A stretch of DNA of 58,441 nt from Dysgonomonas sp. UBA5412 (GCA_002409595.1 DHNQ01000001.1:243633-302073), one strand, 5' to 3'; shown: positions 26,987 through 35,161, counted from the first letter of the stretch. Made by a program: numbers and translations. The notes: generated by a model not told the origin, from the letters alone.

Positions 26987-27931
26987 CTAAATCTCCACAT
27001 CGTACACATACCAGTTATTGCGCTCTATTTTTGCCGGCAGTTGCAATTTGTAGGTCTCGTCTCCAAATTCAGGTGGGGGTAGGAATCCCCCGTCAAAATA
27101 AGGCAAACTGAGCTCTATGCTTGTTCCTGCATTATCCCGTTCGTTGAGGTAAGTTATCAGGGTCAGGTTTGTTACTTTTCCATTGCCATCAAGCGTATAG
27201 GATGTTATAGCATCGTTCCAGTTTATCCAAGCGAGTGAGCTGACCAGATTATCGGTTTTCAATATCTGTTTCAGGACATAGGTATTCTTATCGAAATCGA
27301 TAAGCCTATATTTATATCGTGTAGTGCCTTCCCCAGACAATGGTTTTTCCTGATGCTTTGCTGTCAAGCTTATGTTGAGTTGTACTTTGGCCACAGCCCG
27401 AATCAGAGGAATACTGCTAAGCTGGTAATTCGAATTAAAATTGTGTGTCTTATTGCCCGACATCAAGATAGGAGTCGTTAGTGTCGTAGACCAAGGCGTG
27501 CTGTTTGACTGTAAAACCGATTGTAACCCTGTTACGGTAGAGACTCCATCAAGTGATGTTTTTATTCCGGTACAGTTGGCTACAACATATACATCTCTGC
27601 TACCAGCTTCTGCCTGTGTAAGGTTGAGTAATACTTTGTTATCTGTATTGTTCCATGAACCGCCGGAAAAACTAGCCGATGGTATGTAATAAGATTTAAA
27701 TGTCTGTGCCCCTGATGTAGGAAATAAAAACACATACAGGTTATCAATTGTCTGTTCAGCGGCAGAGCCATTGTCAGTAGCTGCTTTCAGACTCCCTTTA
27801 ACGAAACTGTTTATTTGAAAAGAGAGTATTATTTTTTCATTATCCGTACTGCCTGCCACAGGGTTGTCATCACCTGAACAACCGGTGAACAGCAGACTTA
27901 AGAAGCCTATTATGTATATATATATTTTCAT
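26987..27931 (-). CDS. fimbrillin-family minor/tip lipoprotein
   Basis: This 314-aa protein has a lipobox (SLLFTGCSG, Cys near residue 18). It has the P. gingivalis FimA/Mfa1-type fimbrillin core: QTIDNLYVFLFPTSG, SRDVYVVANCTGI, LIRAVAKVQLNIS and a terminal strand RNNWYVYDVEI. Proteins of this type form accessory or tip parts of Mfa/Fim fimbriae. The gene follows the previous fimbrillin-like gene by 6 nt. It is shorter than the major subunit and lies late in the operon, fitting a minor component. The exact Mfa3/Mfa4/FimE equivalent cannot be fixed. Confidence 0.75.
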   Translation of the reverse strand: MKIYIYIIGFLSLLFTGCSGDDNPVAGSTDNEKIILSFQINSFVKGSLKAATDNGSAAEQTIDNLYVFLFPTSGAQTFKSYYIPSASFSGGSWNNTDNKVLLNLTQAEAGSRDVYVVANCTGIKTSLDGVSTVTGLQSVLQSNSTPWSTTLTTPILMSGNKTHNFNSNYQLSSIPLIRAVAKVQLNISLTAKHQEKPLSGEGTTRYKYRLIDFDKNTYVLKQILKTDNLVSSLAWINWNDAITSYTLDGNGKVTNLTLITYLNERDNAGTSIELSLPYFDGGFLPPPEFGDETYKLQLPAKIERNNWYVYDVEI

Positions 27932-27937
27932 ATTCTT

Positions 27938-29248
27938 TTATTTACTGAATGTCTTCACCAGAATCCCATTGTAATATACTTCCAGATAATTCCCAGATTG
28001 AGGAATATTTGTCAGTGTATAATCCTCTTTGTCAGTAGGGCTTGTCTTTATAAATTCTTTAGTCAATGCAGCGTCCGAGAAGGTACATCCGTTTATAGCT
28101 TTCAGCGTAACATGATGCGGATCACAAACTTCTATCGTATTACTGATCGTTATATTCCCGTCATTGTCAACGTTCACATTGTACCCGTAACCCATGTAAG
28201 TTGCACTTTTTTTAACTGTCCATGGATCGATGGTATAAATGATTTCTATCGTTTGCAATTTTTTGATAACATAGTAGTAATGCCTGTTTCTGTAGATGTT
28301 ATAGTCGGGTTTATCCGTATTTTGACCGGTGGCAAAGGCCAGATAATCCGTGTCTGTGATGGTGCGGTCGTCTGTAATGACAGGTATGTCGTAGGATTTT
28401 CCGTCAAGGGTTTCAATACTGAAGTAGTTGACCGGTTTATGATCTGCCACTGACCATACAGGATTTGTATTCATCATCATGGCTTCCGGCATATAGTACA
28501 GGTATGAATTACCCACTTTTTTTAATAGCTTATCTTCATAATACCCTACAGTTGCAGGATACATATCCGGTATGAGCCCGAACTGACGATATGCATTTTT
28601 ATAATAAATGTTCTTGACACCGGAACCTATAGATGCCCCCTCTATTACGACCTCGAGTTTGGCGACAGCACGGATTAACTTCACCCGGTTTTCTTCTGTC
28701 CCGTTCACAACAGGTCGGAAAGGCTTCGGCTGGTAGATGTTTCCGCCTTCACTTACTGTTTGGTTCAGATATGTTCTGGACATCGGGAAGCCCTTACTTT
28801 CTGCGGCTGAAAGATACAGGTCTGTATCCATATCGCGGAAAGCAGACATGTAACTGTCCATCAATGACTTTGTGGCTATCATCTTCAATGCTGCCATCGG
28901 CATATTGGCCACAAAATAAAAATCACGCTGTCCTGTGGTCAGCTTTACGGTAAAGGTTTTTTCCTTATCTGTAAAGGGTATTGCTTCATCGAAATATTCA
29001 GAGATCTTTTCTCCGGTCGATGAATCGAAGACCAGCAAGGCCAGATCGTGTACGCGATCTTCATTATCTGCTGCATCTTCATTGATTGTTTCCGTATCGG
29101 CTGCCTGCGCCCTGGTTACAGATAAGTATACCTCCTGTCCTTTGGTTGTCTTGTCTGTTTCATCCTGATTTTCATAGATAAAAGAGTCACAAGCCACAAG
29201 CAGAACCGGCAGACAGAGTAAGAGTATATATCGTATTTTTAATATCAT
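27938..29248 (-). CDS. fimbrillin-family accessory lipoprotein
   Basis: This 436-aa protein has a lipobox (LLLCLPVLLVACDS, Cys near residue 20). The fimbrillin N-terminal domain shows DNEDRVHDLALLVFDSSTGE, RDFYFVANMPMAAL and the LIRAVAKLEVVIEG strand. A C-terminal domain has IDPWTVKKSATYMGYGYN. It resembles accessory fimbrial proteins such as FimC/FimD- or Mfa4-like components. It lies 36 nt after the Mfa2/FimB-like anchor gene. A small hairpin (AAGCC/GGCTT, 29266-29280) sits in that gap. Confidence 0.75.
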   Translation of the reverse strand: MILKIRYILLLCLPVLLVACDSFIYENQDETDKTTKGQEVYLSVTRAQAADTETINEDAADNEDRVHDLALLVFDSSTGEKISEYFDEAIPFTDKEKTFTVKLTTGQRDFYFVANMPMAALKMIATKSLMDSYMSAFRDMDTDLYLSAAESKGFPMSRTYLNQTVSEGGNIYQPKPFRPVVNGTEENRVKLIRAVAKLEVVIEGASIGSGVKNIYYKNAYRQFGLIPDMYPATVGYYEDKLLKKVGNSYLYYMPEAMMMNTNPVWSVADHKPVNYFSIETLDGKSYDIPVITDDRTITDTDYLAFATGQNTDKPDYNIYRNRHYYYVIKKLQTIEIIYTIDPWTVKKSATYMGYGYNVNVDNDGNITISNTIEVCDPHHVTLKAINGCTFSDAALTKEFIKTSPTDKEDYTLTNIPQSGNYLEVYYNGILVKTFSK

Positions 29249-29284
29249 AATCGTTTGGATTATTCAAGCCCGGCAGGCTTAAAT

Positions 29285-30265
29285 TTATAAATCAGTGCTA
29301 TAGCTATGAACAAGCCAGTTGTTCACATAAATGGCGCAACTGAAGTGAGTCCAGCACTCGGCACAATAATCCTTGATCAGGAATTTGATTGTAAAGTCAT
29401 TTTCACAGTCGAGGTTTACACCCTTGTCTACAGCCCTTAACAGGATGCTGGCAATCAGGTCACCGTCAAAGACGGTTTCTTCCTTATCGTTTCCTGTATA
29501 GGTAATATTCAGTTTGTTGCTGTAGCCGGTAGTAAGGTCCAGCATGGCATAATTCCATTCACCTGTATTTCCTTCCAGTTTGGTCTCTATCGACGGATAG
29601 GTCAGTACCGGAGTATTCATAGGCATCGTACCGTTTATACGTACCGTACCATTGGCTGAAGAAACATCCACATTGAGTTTTGTAGGATCATATTCTTTCA
29701 TGGTTACCTTATCAAACTCAATAATAATTTTGATCCTGTTGGTTAGCTCTTTTAAATTTATAGCAGTATGTTTATATAACGAGCCGTATTCTTCCGGATT
29801 GGGTAAAAAAACGACTGGGCTTTCACCATGCCATATATGTTCTGTAGAAGTAAGAGTGGTCGCTATATTATTTGTTGAGTTAATAGTCATCATCACATCC
29901 TCTTTTGTGGTTACCCCGGGAGAAAATGTGTTCTTGTTGAATTTATCATTTATCCCTGCCCATGCTATAAAGGAATAGTTCCCATTGGAGACTGGTACAA
30001 GCACTTCAAAGTCACGGCTCAGGTTTACGTTTTGCTGTTGTATTGTAGTTGAAAGTTTGCCTTCCTGGTCGAATGCAAATACGGTAAGTGAGGACACGTT
30101 CCCGATAAACAGAGAATCGTCCGCACATGGGGTCTTGGAGTAGAATTTTACATAAACACCCTGAGGGCAATCTTTCAGGTCATCGTAGATAAGGGAATCG
30201 CAACCCCAGAAAAGAGCCCCTGTCGCGAACAATACCATTATTATCCAGATTCGTAAATTCTTCAT
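29285..30265 (-). CDS. FimB/Mfa2 family fimbrial anchor lipoprotein
   Basis: This 326-aa protein has a lipobox giving Cys near residue 22 (GALFWGCDSLIYDD). The signature of the FimB/Mfa2 (DUF1812) family follows at once (DLKDCPQGVYVKFYSK), with SLTVFAFDQEGKL and YSFIAWAGIND further on. In Porphyromonas the Mfa2 anchor attaches the fimbria to the outer membrane and limits its length. The gene follows Mfa1 after a strong hairpin. The assignment is firm at the family level. Confidence 0.88.
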   Translation of the reverse strand: MKNLRIWIIMVLFATGALFWGCDSLIYDDLKDCPQGVYVKFYSKTPCADDSLFIGNVSSLTVFAFDQEGKLSTTIQQQNVNLSRDFEVLVPVSNGNYSFIAWAGINDKFNKNTFSPGVTTKEDVMMTINSTNNIATTLTSTEHIWHGESPVVFLPNPEEYGSLYKHTAINLKELTNRIKIIIEFDKVTMKEYDPTKLNVDVSSANGTVRINGTMPMNTPVLTYPSIETKLEGNTGEWNYAMLDLTTGYSNKLNITYTGNDKEETVFDGDLIASILLRAVDKGVNLDCENDFTIKFLIKDYCAECWTHFSCAIYVNNWLVHSYSTDL

Positions 30266-30306
30266 CCCTTGTACTTTTTATTAATTTAATGTTTGATTTG
30301 AATAAT

Positions 30307-30332
30307 CGGTAGGGAAATACGGCTCCCTACCG
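30307..30332 (-). other. intercistronic hairpin after the major fimbrial subunit
   Basis: Arms CGGTAGGGA (30307-30315) and TCCCTACCG (30324-30332) form a 9-bp GC-rich stem, 27 nt after the Mfa1 stop codon. There is no T-run on the minus strand, so it is not a classical terminator. It is placed to protect or partly terminate the Mfa1 message. Confidence 0.6.
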
Positions 30333-30358
30333 AAGTTATTGTTTTTTATTTTTGAGGA

Positions 30359-32014
30359 TTAAATCCCCGGAGATACAGAATACGAGTGAAGCGTCCAAGG
30401 AAGAACTTTCACATCCACGCTCATCCACGTTTCAGGAGTAGTTAACGGATCAGTCGGTTTAATCGGATTCTCCGGTTCTTCGTATCCCGGCACACTTGGT
30501 TTCGGATCCGGATTTAGAGGTAGGTTCGTTCCCGGATTAGAAGGGTCTTCAGAACCTTTAGGATTATTCGGATCTTCAGGAAATAACGGGTTCCAGTTTG
30601 TTCCCAGATTTCTGAATCCTGTAATGTGGATATGGTATACGTTATTTCTTATAACCGGAGAATTATACCATGCCGGAACTTCATCTGGATTTACCCATGC
30701 ATAATACAGAACTTTACCTTTTACGTATCTGGCGACTTTTTGATTTGCGGCACCGCCTTTAGCTGTATTCTGTGCATTTTCCGCGGTAGTATAAAACTTA
30801 CCGTTTTCACCCACGAAGAAGTCGTTATTTGGAGTATACGTTTCACCGTCAGCAAATGCTGCAGCCGCAGGTGTGAATTTAGCACGGATAAGCACATAGG
30901 CTGTATTCCCTTTTTTATAGCTGGAAGTAGCACCTGCAGCATAAGCGTGTGTGTTTGGCAGGATAAATTTACCTGACAGTTCGGCATTCAACTCTGCAGT
31001 TACTTGTCCGTAAGGATCGGTTGCATAGTCAGTCATTGTTTTAACGGCAGTTCCTCCGAACTGGTTAGCAGAGTCATAGTTTTCAAACAAACCCGAATAA
31101 TCGTATCTAGAAGAGCTACCTGTAATATCGGTTCCCCAAAAGTCAGCATCTGAAACGGGAACCCATGAATAGCTAGGTGTAACCCAATCTGCTTTGCGTT
31201 GGATAAACAATGAACTTTCACCTTGTGCCAGTACCCAGTTGATATCGGATATTACACCCAGGGGTGAACCTCCCGCTGAAGGCACGGTGTAGCTCAAAGC
31301 CTGAGTCGAAACCATAACCCGGGCGACAGCTCTTTCCACTTCCAGGCTAACACGGTTTTTAGGTGAGGTTGTAGCCAACGTTTCGGTATCTGTTACATTG
31401 GCTTCCACATTTATTGTTTTAGGCTCAACATTGGTCATGACGATTGTTTCATCTGTCGTCCCATTTTTGACTGCTAGTTTATCCGCAGAAGTATTGGTAA
31501 ATGTTTGGGCACCCGAGTTAGCCAGATACAACGCCGCCTGGGTGTAAGCATTTTCAAACTCAGCCACCGGCGTTTTAGCCAACGCATTTACTACTTCTGT
31601 TGTTCCGTTTACCAGAACATATACTTTCTTGGCTCCGGCTGTAGTCTTAATTGCAGCATTTTGTGTTTTAGGAACCAGTGTTATGTCACTACCGTTTATG
31701 ATTTTTTCATAATCTTTCCCTGAGCCACTGGCACCGACTTCAAGTGATTTTGAGGTAACCGATGATCCGTCTATGAGATAAACAGCTACAGTTTTTATAT
31801 CGTCTTTTCCAGCCCATTCCCCGATATTGTTGTAATCTTCAGGCAGAGCTTTTGTCGCCCTCAACCCTGAATTCTGGGACATCTTCAAGGTAACACTCAC
31901 ATTCGTGTTACCTTCTTTTTCTCCGCCCGATGATATATCATCGTCATTGCTACATGCTGTCAATCCCAAACTTAATGCGATTGCAGCAGTTAAAAATAAT
32001 TTGGTTACTTTCAT
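30359..32014 (-). CDS. Mfa1-family major fimbrial subunit lipoprotein
   Basis: This 551-aa protein has a lipobox (ALSLGLTACSNDDD, Cys near 21) and the Mfa1-type core: KTVAVYLIDGSSVTSKSLEV, KKVYVLVNGT, RVSLEVERAVARVMVS. The C-terminus reads MSVDVKVLPWTLHSYSVSPG, characteristic of the last donor-type strand. LRATKALPED near residues 52-61 offers an Arg where Porphyromonas-type maturation cleavage occurs. Before the last strand is a Pro/Asn-rich linker (PNNPKGSEDPSNPG and following). Position after DUF3868 and before Mfa2 agrees with a major subunit. Confidence 0.88.
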   Translation of the reverse strand: MKVTKLFLTAAIALSLGLTACSNDDDISSGGEKEGNTNVSVTLKMSQNSGLRATKALPEDYNNIGEWAGKDDIKTVAVYLIDGSSVTSKSLEVGASGSGKDYEKIINGSDITLVPKTQNAAIKTTAGAKKVYVLVNGTTEVVNALAKTPVAEFENAYTQAALYLANSGAQTFTNTSADKLAVKNGTTDETIVMTNVEPKTINVEANVTDTETLATTSPKNRVSLEVERAVARVMVSTQALSYTVPSAGGSPLGVISDINWVLAQGESSLFIQRKADWVTPSYSWVPVSDADFWGTDITGSSSRYDYSGLFENYDSANQFGGTAVKTMTDYATDPYGQVTAELNAELSGKFILPNTHAYAAGATSSYKKGNTAYVLIRAKFTPAAAAFADGETYTPNNDFFVGENGKFYTTAENAQNTAKGGAANQKVARYVKGKVLYYAWVNPDEVPAWYNSPVIRNNVYHIHITGFRNLGTNWNPLFPEDPNNPKGSEDPSNPGTNLPLNPDPKPSVPGYEEPENPIKPTDPLTTPETWMSVDVKVLPWTLHSYSVSPGI

Positions 32015-32093
32015 TTTTTTATCGATTAAAAATTAAAAATCTATTTTTGTTTGTTTTGTGAATAATGCGGTTTATCAGTATTGTATATTATTT

Positions 32094-33416
32094 TTATTTG
32101 AGGATTCTATTAATAATTTCCAGATTGGCACTTGCATCTTTATCTCCGTTATCTGCTGATTTATTGAAATACCCTAAAGCTTTTTCCATATCACCTTTTA
32201 ATATATAAGCCACACCAAGATTATTCCACACAGTCGGTTTCTCTTCTATTCTTTTTAGCCGTTCAATGGCTGTGTCATAATTTTTGCTTTCAATATCTGC
32301 GGCTGCGGAATTAATAATAGCAATTTCGCTCTCAGGGTATAATCTGACTGCGATATCAAAGACGTCACGAAACTCTTTGCTGTTCGATGGGTAACTTTCT
32401 GCCACCAGGTACATTTCGTTTAGGCTGAGAAGTTTTGGATTTTTCTTTATCACTTCTCTGGCTTCTTCCACATTAAAGGCACGTACCACGTAGGCTACTG
32501 TATATTCTGTACGTCTCAATAGAGGATAATAATTATTAAGCAGTGTTTTGTAGGTATCTCCGTTTGAAAGTTTCAACAGTTCAATATCCCGCACATCGGG
32601 ATTCTGAACCTTGTCAATTATATTCAGAATATTTTGTTTGTCTGCCAGGAATGAAACAGAAATGGCTTTACGCAGACCTTCCCAGTCTTCTCCTTTGCCT
32701 TCAACCGTAAATTTGTCGTGCGAGACACCAAATTTGGAGACCAGGTAATGAGCAAAGGAATTAGCCCTGTTTTGCGCCAGTATGCGGTTATGTTCAAAGC
32801 TGCCTTCGGGAGAGGCATATCCGGCAATGGTGAATTCGGTTATTTCAAGATCTTGGTTATCTCTTATATCCCCAATAACCCTGTCTACTTCATCAAATTG
32901 AACTCTATTATTCCTGTAATCCCTTAACAGTTCATAGCGATCAACATGATAGTTGAAAGTCGCCGTGTGACGGTCACTGCGTGCTTTCACAGGTTCCACT
33001 TCCGGTATGATAAATGTCAATTTGTAAGATGCCGGATCTCGCTTTGGCAAAATATTTTGAACGATTAATTGCCTGTCTGACTCATCATAACAGTTAGCGC
33101 ATCCGGATACAGCTTTTTGAATTGTAAGCGAGGCATTGGCTTTAGCAACAGGTATTTTACTTGGCTCGGGTTGGTTGGGAACAACATGTCTGGATGAGTG
33201 GCAAATCGGAATATTGGGTATATCCACAGGATTTGCACTGTTTTTCACTGGTGGAGGGAAATATTCAATTGATAATTGTTTACTCAAAAAGATGCCGGAG
33301 TCTAGACTAAAGTTGTTTTCTTGGATTGGATCTGGGTCCCTTCCTTTAAATATGAAAACAATACAACGAATAGCAATTTCGGGAACAATCGTTATATTCT
33401 TTATGACCTTGTTCAC
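32094..33416 (-). CDS. DUF3868/OmpA-like/TPR protein of the fimbrial operon
   Basis: This 440-aa protein has an OmpA-like domain around residues 150-245 (TIAGYASPEGSFEHNRIL, AQNRANSFAHYLV). C-terminal TPR-like helices follow (VWNNLGVAYILKGDMEKALG). The middle segment SGCANCYDESDRQLIVQNIL plus KLTFIIPEVEPVKARSDRH is like the end of the DUF3868 domain that starts Bacteroidales fimbrial operons. The first 100 residues look unlike that family, lack a clear signal peptide, and the first 65 nt overlap an opposite-strand gene. The 5' end may therefore be rearranged. Probably outer-membrane associated. First gene of the seven-gene operon. Confidence 0.7.
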   Translation of the reverse strand: MNKVIKNITIVPEIAIRCIVFIFKGRDPDPIQENNFSLDSGIFLSKQLSIEYFPPPVKNSANPVDIPNIPICHSSRHVVPNQPEPSKIPVAKANASLTIQKAVSGCANCYDESDRQLIVQNILPKRDPASYKLTFIIPEVEPVKARSDRHTATFNYHVDRYELLRDYRNNRVQFDEVDRVIGDIRDNQDLEITEFTIAGYASPEGSFEHNRILAQNRANSFAHYLVSKFGVSHDKFTVEGKGEDWEGLRKAISVSFLADKQNILNIIDKVQNPDVRDIELLKLSNGDTYKTLLNNYYPLLRRTEYTVAYVVRAFNVEEAREVIKKNPKLLSLNEMYLVAESYPSNSKEFRDVFDIAVRLYPESEIAIINSAAADIESKNYDTAIERLKRIEEKPTVWNNLGVAYILKGDMEKALGYFNKSADNGDKDASANLEIINRILK

Positions 33417-33831
33417 AAACCAATATTTTCATAATGGAGTATGGGGGAATCTTCACAACAAGTCGGTTAAACCCATTGTAGAGATATCAGATGCTAGCTT
33501 GACAAACAAGGGATTATCCTTTACGATATTCAGGGTAGAAGGAGCAGATGTATACGGTTCTTTCCTGATTGGCATTGAACTGAAGGATAAAGAGGGTAAT
33601 ATTGTTATTAATAAAAGTGGATCAGAATTATCGATGTTTCCCGAGACGAACATCAGCAATTATTACGTTGCAAAAGTTACTCCGGGAAAACACAGTTTGG
33701 TAATACCTTTAGGTAGCAAAGCCGTATTGACTATAGATGATGAGCGTCTTCATGCCTTAGAAAAGGGTGAATACAAACTGACCCTTACTGATATTAGCGG
33801 AATAACATGGTCTCAACTAATTATTTACTGA
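33352..33831 (+). CDS. hypothetical membrane-anchored protein
   Basis: The ATG at 33352 gives 159 aa: an N-terminal membrane anchor or signal (IAISGTIVIFFMTLFTNQYF), then a beta-rich domain (FTIFRVEGADVYGSFLIGIE, HSLVIPLGSKAVLTIDD). The frame extends upstream to 33136 but those residues are only the antisense of the DUF3868 gene. The gene is divergent from the fimbrial operon and overlaps its first 65 nt. No family is recognised. A strong bidirectional terminator follows. Confidence 0.6.
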   Translation: MKTIQRIAISGTIVIFFMTLFTNQYFHNGVWGNLHNKSVKPIVEISDASLTNKGLSFTIFRVEGADVYGSFLIGIELKDKEGNIVINKSGSELSMFPETNISNYYVAKVTPGKHSLVIPLGSKAVLTIDDERLHALEKGEYKLTLTDISGITWSQLIIY

Positions 33832-33834
33832 TAA

Positions 33835-33870
33835 AAAGTGTTAGTCTGCTTATCGGCAGACTAACACTTT
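33835..33870. terminator. bidirectional 15-bp terminator
   Basis: Arms AAAGTGTTAGTCTGC (33835-33849) and GCAGACTAACACTTT (33856-33870) are exact with a 6-nt loop and A/T ends on both sides. It lies between convergent genes ending at 33831 and 33886. Confidence 0.85.
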
Positions 33871-33885
33871 CTTTGCATCCTTGTA

Positions 33886-34254
33886 TCAGTGATGTTCACA
33901 CTGATGGCCTTCCTCATGATGATTACACCCCTCTCCCGAATCAGTCACTTTACCGTCTAAGAAGTCATTGATTAGCCCTGTTACATTTCCGGAACATCCA
34001 CGATATACTTTTATCCCATGTTTTGTTAGGATATTTAATGCGCCTGTTCCCATATTACCGGCAAGCATAATTGTTACATCCTTGTCTTGTAGGACCGAGG
34101 CGATATTACTTTTGCAGCCACATCCCTGAGGAGAAGCTAACGTCTCGGTACTTTCTATATTTTTATTCTCTCCGATGGTAAATATAGAATAGGATTCACA
34201 ATGTCCGAAATGATTATCAACAGCATTCGCTCTTGTTGGTATTGCAATTTTCAT
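33886..34254 (-). CDS. NifB/NifX-family Fe-S/Mo cluster-binding protein, His-rich tail
   Basis: This 122-aa protein starts MKIAIPTRANAVDNHFGHCE, the first strand and metal site of the NifX/NifB-C/VnfY-like family (dinitrogenase iron-molybdenum cofactor domain). It also carries QGCGCKSNIAS, and AGNMGTGALNILTKHGIKVY near the middle. The tail CNHHEEGHQCEHH is a metal-binding extension. Family members carry metal clusters; a nitrogenase role is unlikely without nif genes. It overlaps its upstream paralogue by 4 nt and belongs to the DUF134 operon. Confidence 0.8.
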   Translation of the reverse strand: MKIAIPTRANAVDNHFGHCESYSIFTIGENKNIESTETLASPQGCGCKSNIASVLQDKDVTIMLAGNMGTGALNILTKHGIKVYRGCSGNVTGLINDFLDGKVTDSGEGCNHHEEGHQCEHH

Positions 34255-34577
34255 AACTTTTGATTTTTTAATTGATTGATAATTTCACTTACTATTTTTG
34301 TTCTCTGTGGAATGATTATCTGGATGTTTTTTTCTCTTAATAAAACAGTCGTTATAGTACCAAAACGACCTGATAGGACAGTATCAACATTTAGTTCAAG
34401 TAAGAAATTTATAGTTTTTATTCCCGCATTCTGTTTTCCCGCCCCTGCTATATTCTCGATAAATATCACCTCTTCTGTATCCGCATTATACAAACAGAAG
34501 CATTGGCTTCGTCCAAAGTTTTCCGAAACCGGCTGATCCAAATCGTCTTTTTTATCTGTTGAAATCGCAATAATCAT
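34251..34577 (-). CDS. NifB/NifX-family cluster-binding protein
   Basis: This 108-aa protein of the same family has MIIAISTDKKDDLDQPVSEN, FGRSQCFCLYNADTEEV and VLSGRFGTITTVLLREKNIQ. It lacks the His-rich tail. Its stop is overlapped by the start of the next gene (4 nt) and its own start abuts the DUF134 stop. Paired NifX-like proteins with DUF134 are common in anaerobes. The role is probably in binding or sensing an iron-sulfur or molybdenum cluster. Confidence 0.8.
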   Translation of the reverse strand: MIIAISTDKKDDLDQPVSENFGRSQCFCLYNADTEEVIFIENIAGAGKQNAGIKTINFLLELNVDTVLSGRFGTITTVLLREKNIQIIIPQRTKIVSEIINQLKNQKL

Positions 34578-34979
34578 TTACTCAAATTTATTTAATGTAA
34601 TCTCTTTACTCTTGCAAAGGGGACAGCTCTTTCCACCTATATTTTTTAGAGTAAATATAATTTCGCATTTATCACACGTGTACCATTCTGCAATCAAGCT
34701 ATCTCCTCCCTCATAAGTAATCGGTAAGCCTTCAATGAATGCCCGTGCAATTTTAGATCGAACACTTTCATAAATACGGGTAAATGTAGGGCGTGAGATA
34801 TTCATTAATTCTGCCGCTTCTGCTTGAGTCAAATGTTCATAGTCACATAACTTGAGAGCCTCGTATTCTTCAATATTTATCATGACTTTACTACGTTTTT
34901 CGTTAAGTACTCCGAATGGCTTGAATCCTCCAAAACAAGGAGCCATCTGGACTAGTCTCTTTTTCTTTATTCGAGCCAT
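34578..34979 (-). CDS. DUF134 HTH regulator with zinc-ribbon-like C-terminus
   Basis: This 133-aa protein starts MARIKKKRLVQMAPCFGGFK, typical of DUF134. A sigma-70 region-4-like HTH lies around residues 55-90 (CDYEHLTQAEAAELMNIS, RPTFTRIYESVRSKIARAF). A C-terminal CxxC pair follows (CDKCEIIF ... CPLCKSKEI). It is the first gene of a three-gene operon with the two NifX-like genes. A 28-bp near-perfect palindrome lies 43 nt upstream of its start beside a -7 element, suggesting autoregulation. The ligand is unknown. Confidence 0.85.
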   Translation of the reverse strand: MARIKKKRLVQMAPCFGGFKPFGVLNEKRSKVMINIEEYEALKLCDYEHLTQAEAAELMNISRPTFTRIYESVRSKIARAFIEGLPITYEGGDSLIAEWYTCDKCEIIFTLKNIGGKSCPLCKSKEITLNKFE

Positions 34980-35011
34980 AAATATTATTTGATTGCGGTT
35001 TTAAAACATTC

Positions 35012-35019
35012 AAAGATAA
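35012..35019 (-). promoter_or_regulatory. -7 element of the DUF134 operon
   Basis: The minus strand reads TATCTTTG, matching TAnnTTTG, 33 nt before the DUF134 start codon. The 28-bp palindrome begins 3 bp upstream, where it would block RNA polymerase. Confidence 0.55.
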
Positions 35020-35021
35020 TA

Positions 35022-35049
35022 TTATTATGAACATATGTTCGTAATAATG
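35022..35049. promoter_or_regulatory. 28-bp near-palindromic operator
   Basis: Half sites ATTATTATGAACAT (35022-35035) and ATGTTCGTAATAAT (35036-35049) are reverse complements with one mismatch. It lies directly upstream of the -7 element of the DUF134 gene, in the divergent region with the RND efflux operon. Likely the DUF134 operator. Confidence 0.65.
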
Positions 35050-35073
35050 CAATAAATAATATTTTACTATATT

Positions 35074-35086
35074 TTCCTGTGGAAAT
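35074..35086. promoter_or_regulatory. TTTCC-N3-GGAAA dyad A
   Basis: TTTCCTGTGGAAA is a perfect 5-3-5 dyad 88 nt upstream of the TolC gene. The same layout recurs at 35126 and upstream of the MarR and rhodanese genes. Confidence 0.6.
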
Positions 35087-35125
35087 TTGTTTCTTTGGAA
35101 AATATTATTTTCCTTTGCTGTATAT

Positions 35126-35138
35126 TTCCAATGGAAAA
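35126..35138. promoter_or_regulatory. TTTCC-N3-GGAAA dyad B
   Basis: TTTCCAATGGAAA is a perfect 5-3-5 dyad 24 nt upstream of the TolC start. A further palindrome, GGAAAATATTATTTTCC at 35098-35114, lies between dyads A and B. Confidence 0.6.
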
Positions 35139-35161
35139 TAAAATAAACGATAATAAAGAAC

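Noticed and set aside
27998..28453. 151-codon plus-strand frame
   Set aside because: Lies wholly opposite the fimbrillin accessory gene and has Cys/Ile/Val-rich antisense composition.
33136..33351. Upstream extension of the gene at 33352
   Set aside because: The added residues are antisense of the DUF3868-type gene and precede a proper membrane-anchor start.
33886..34577. Nitrogen-fixation genes
   Set aside because: NifX-like domains alone are widespread; no nitrogenase components are present.
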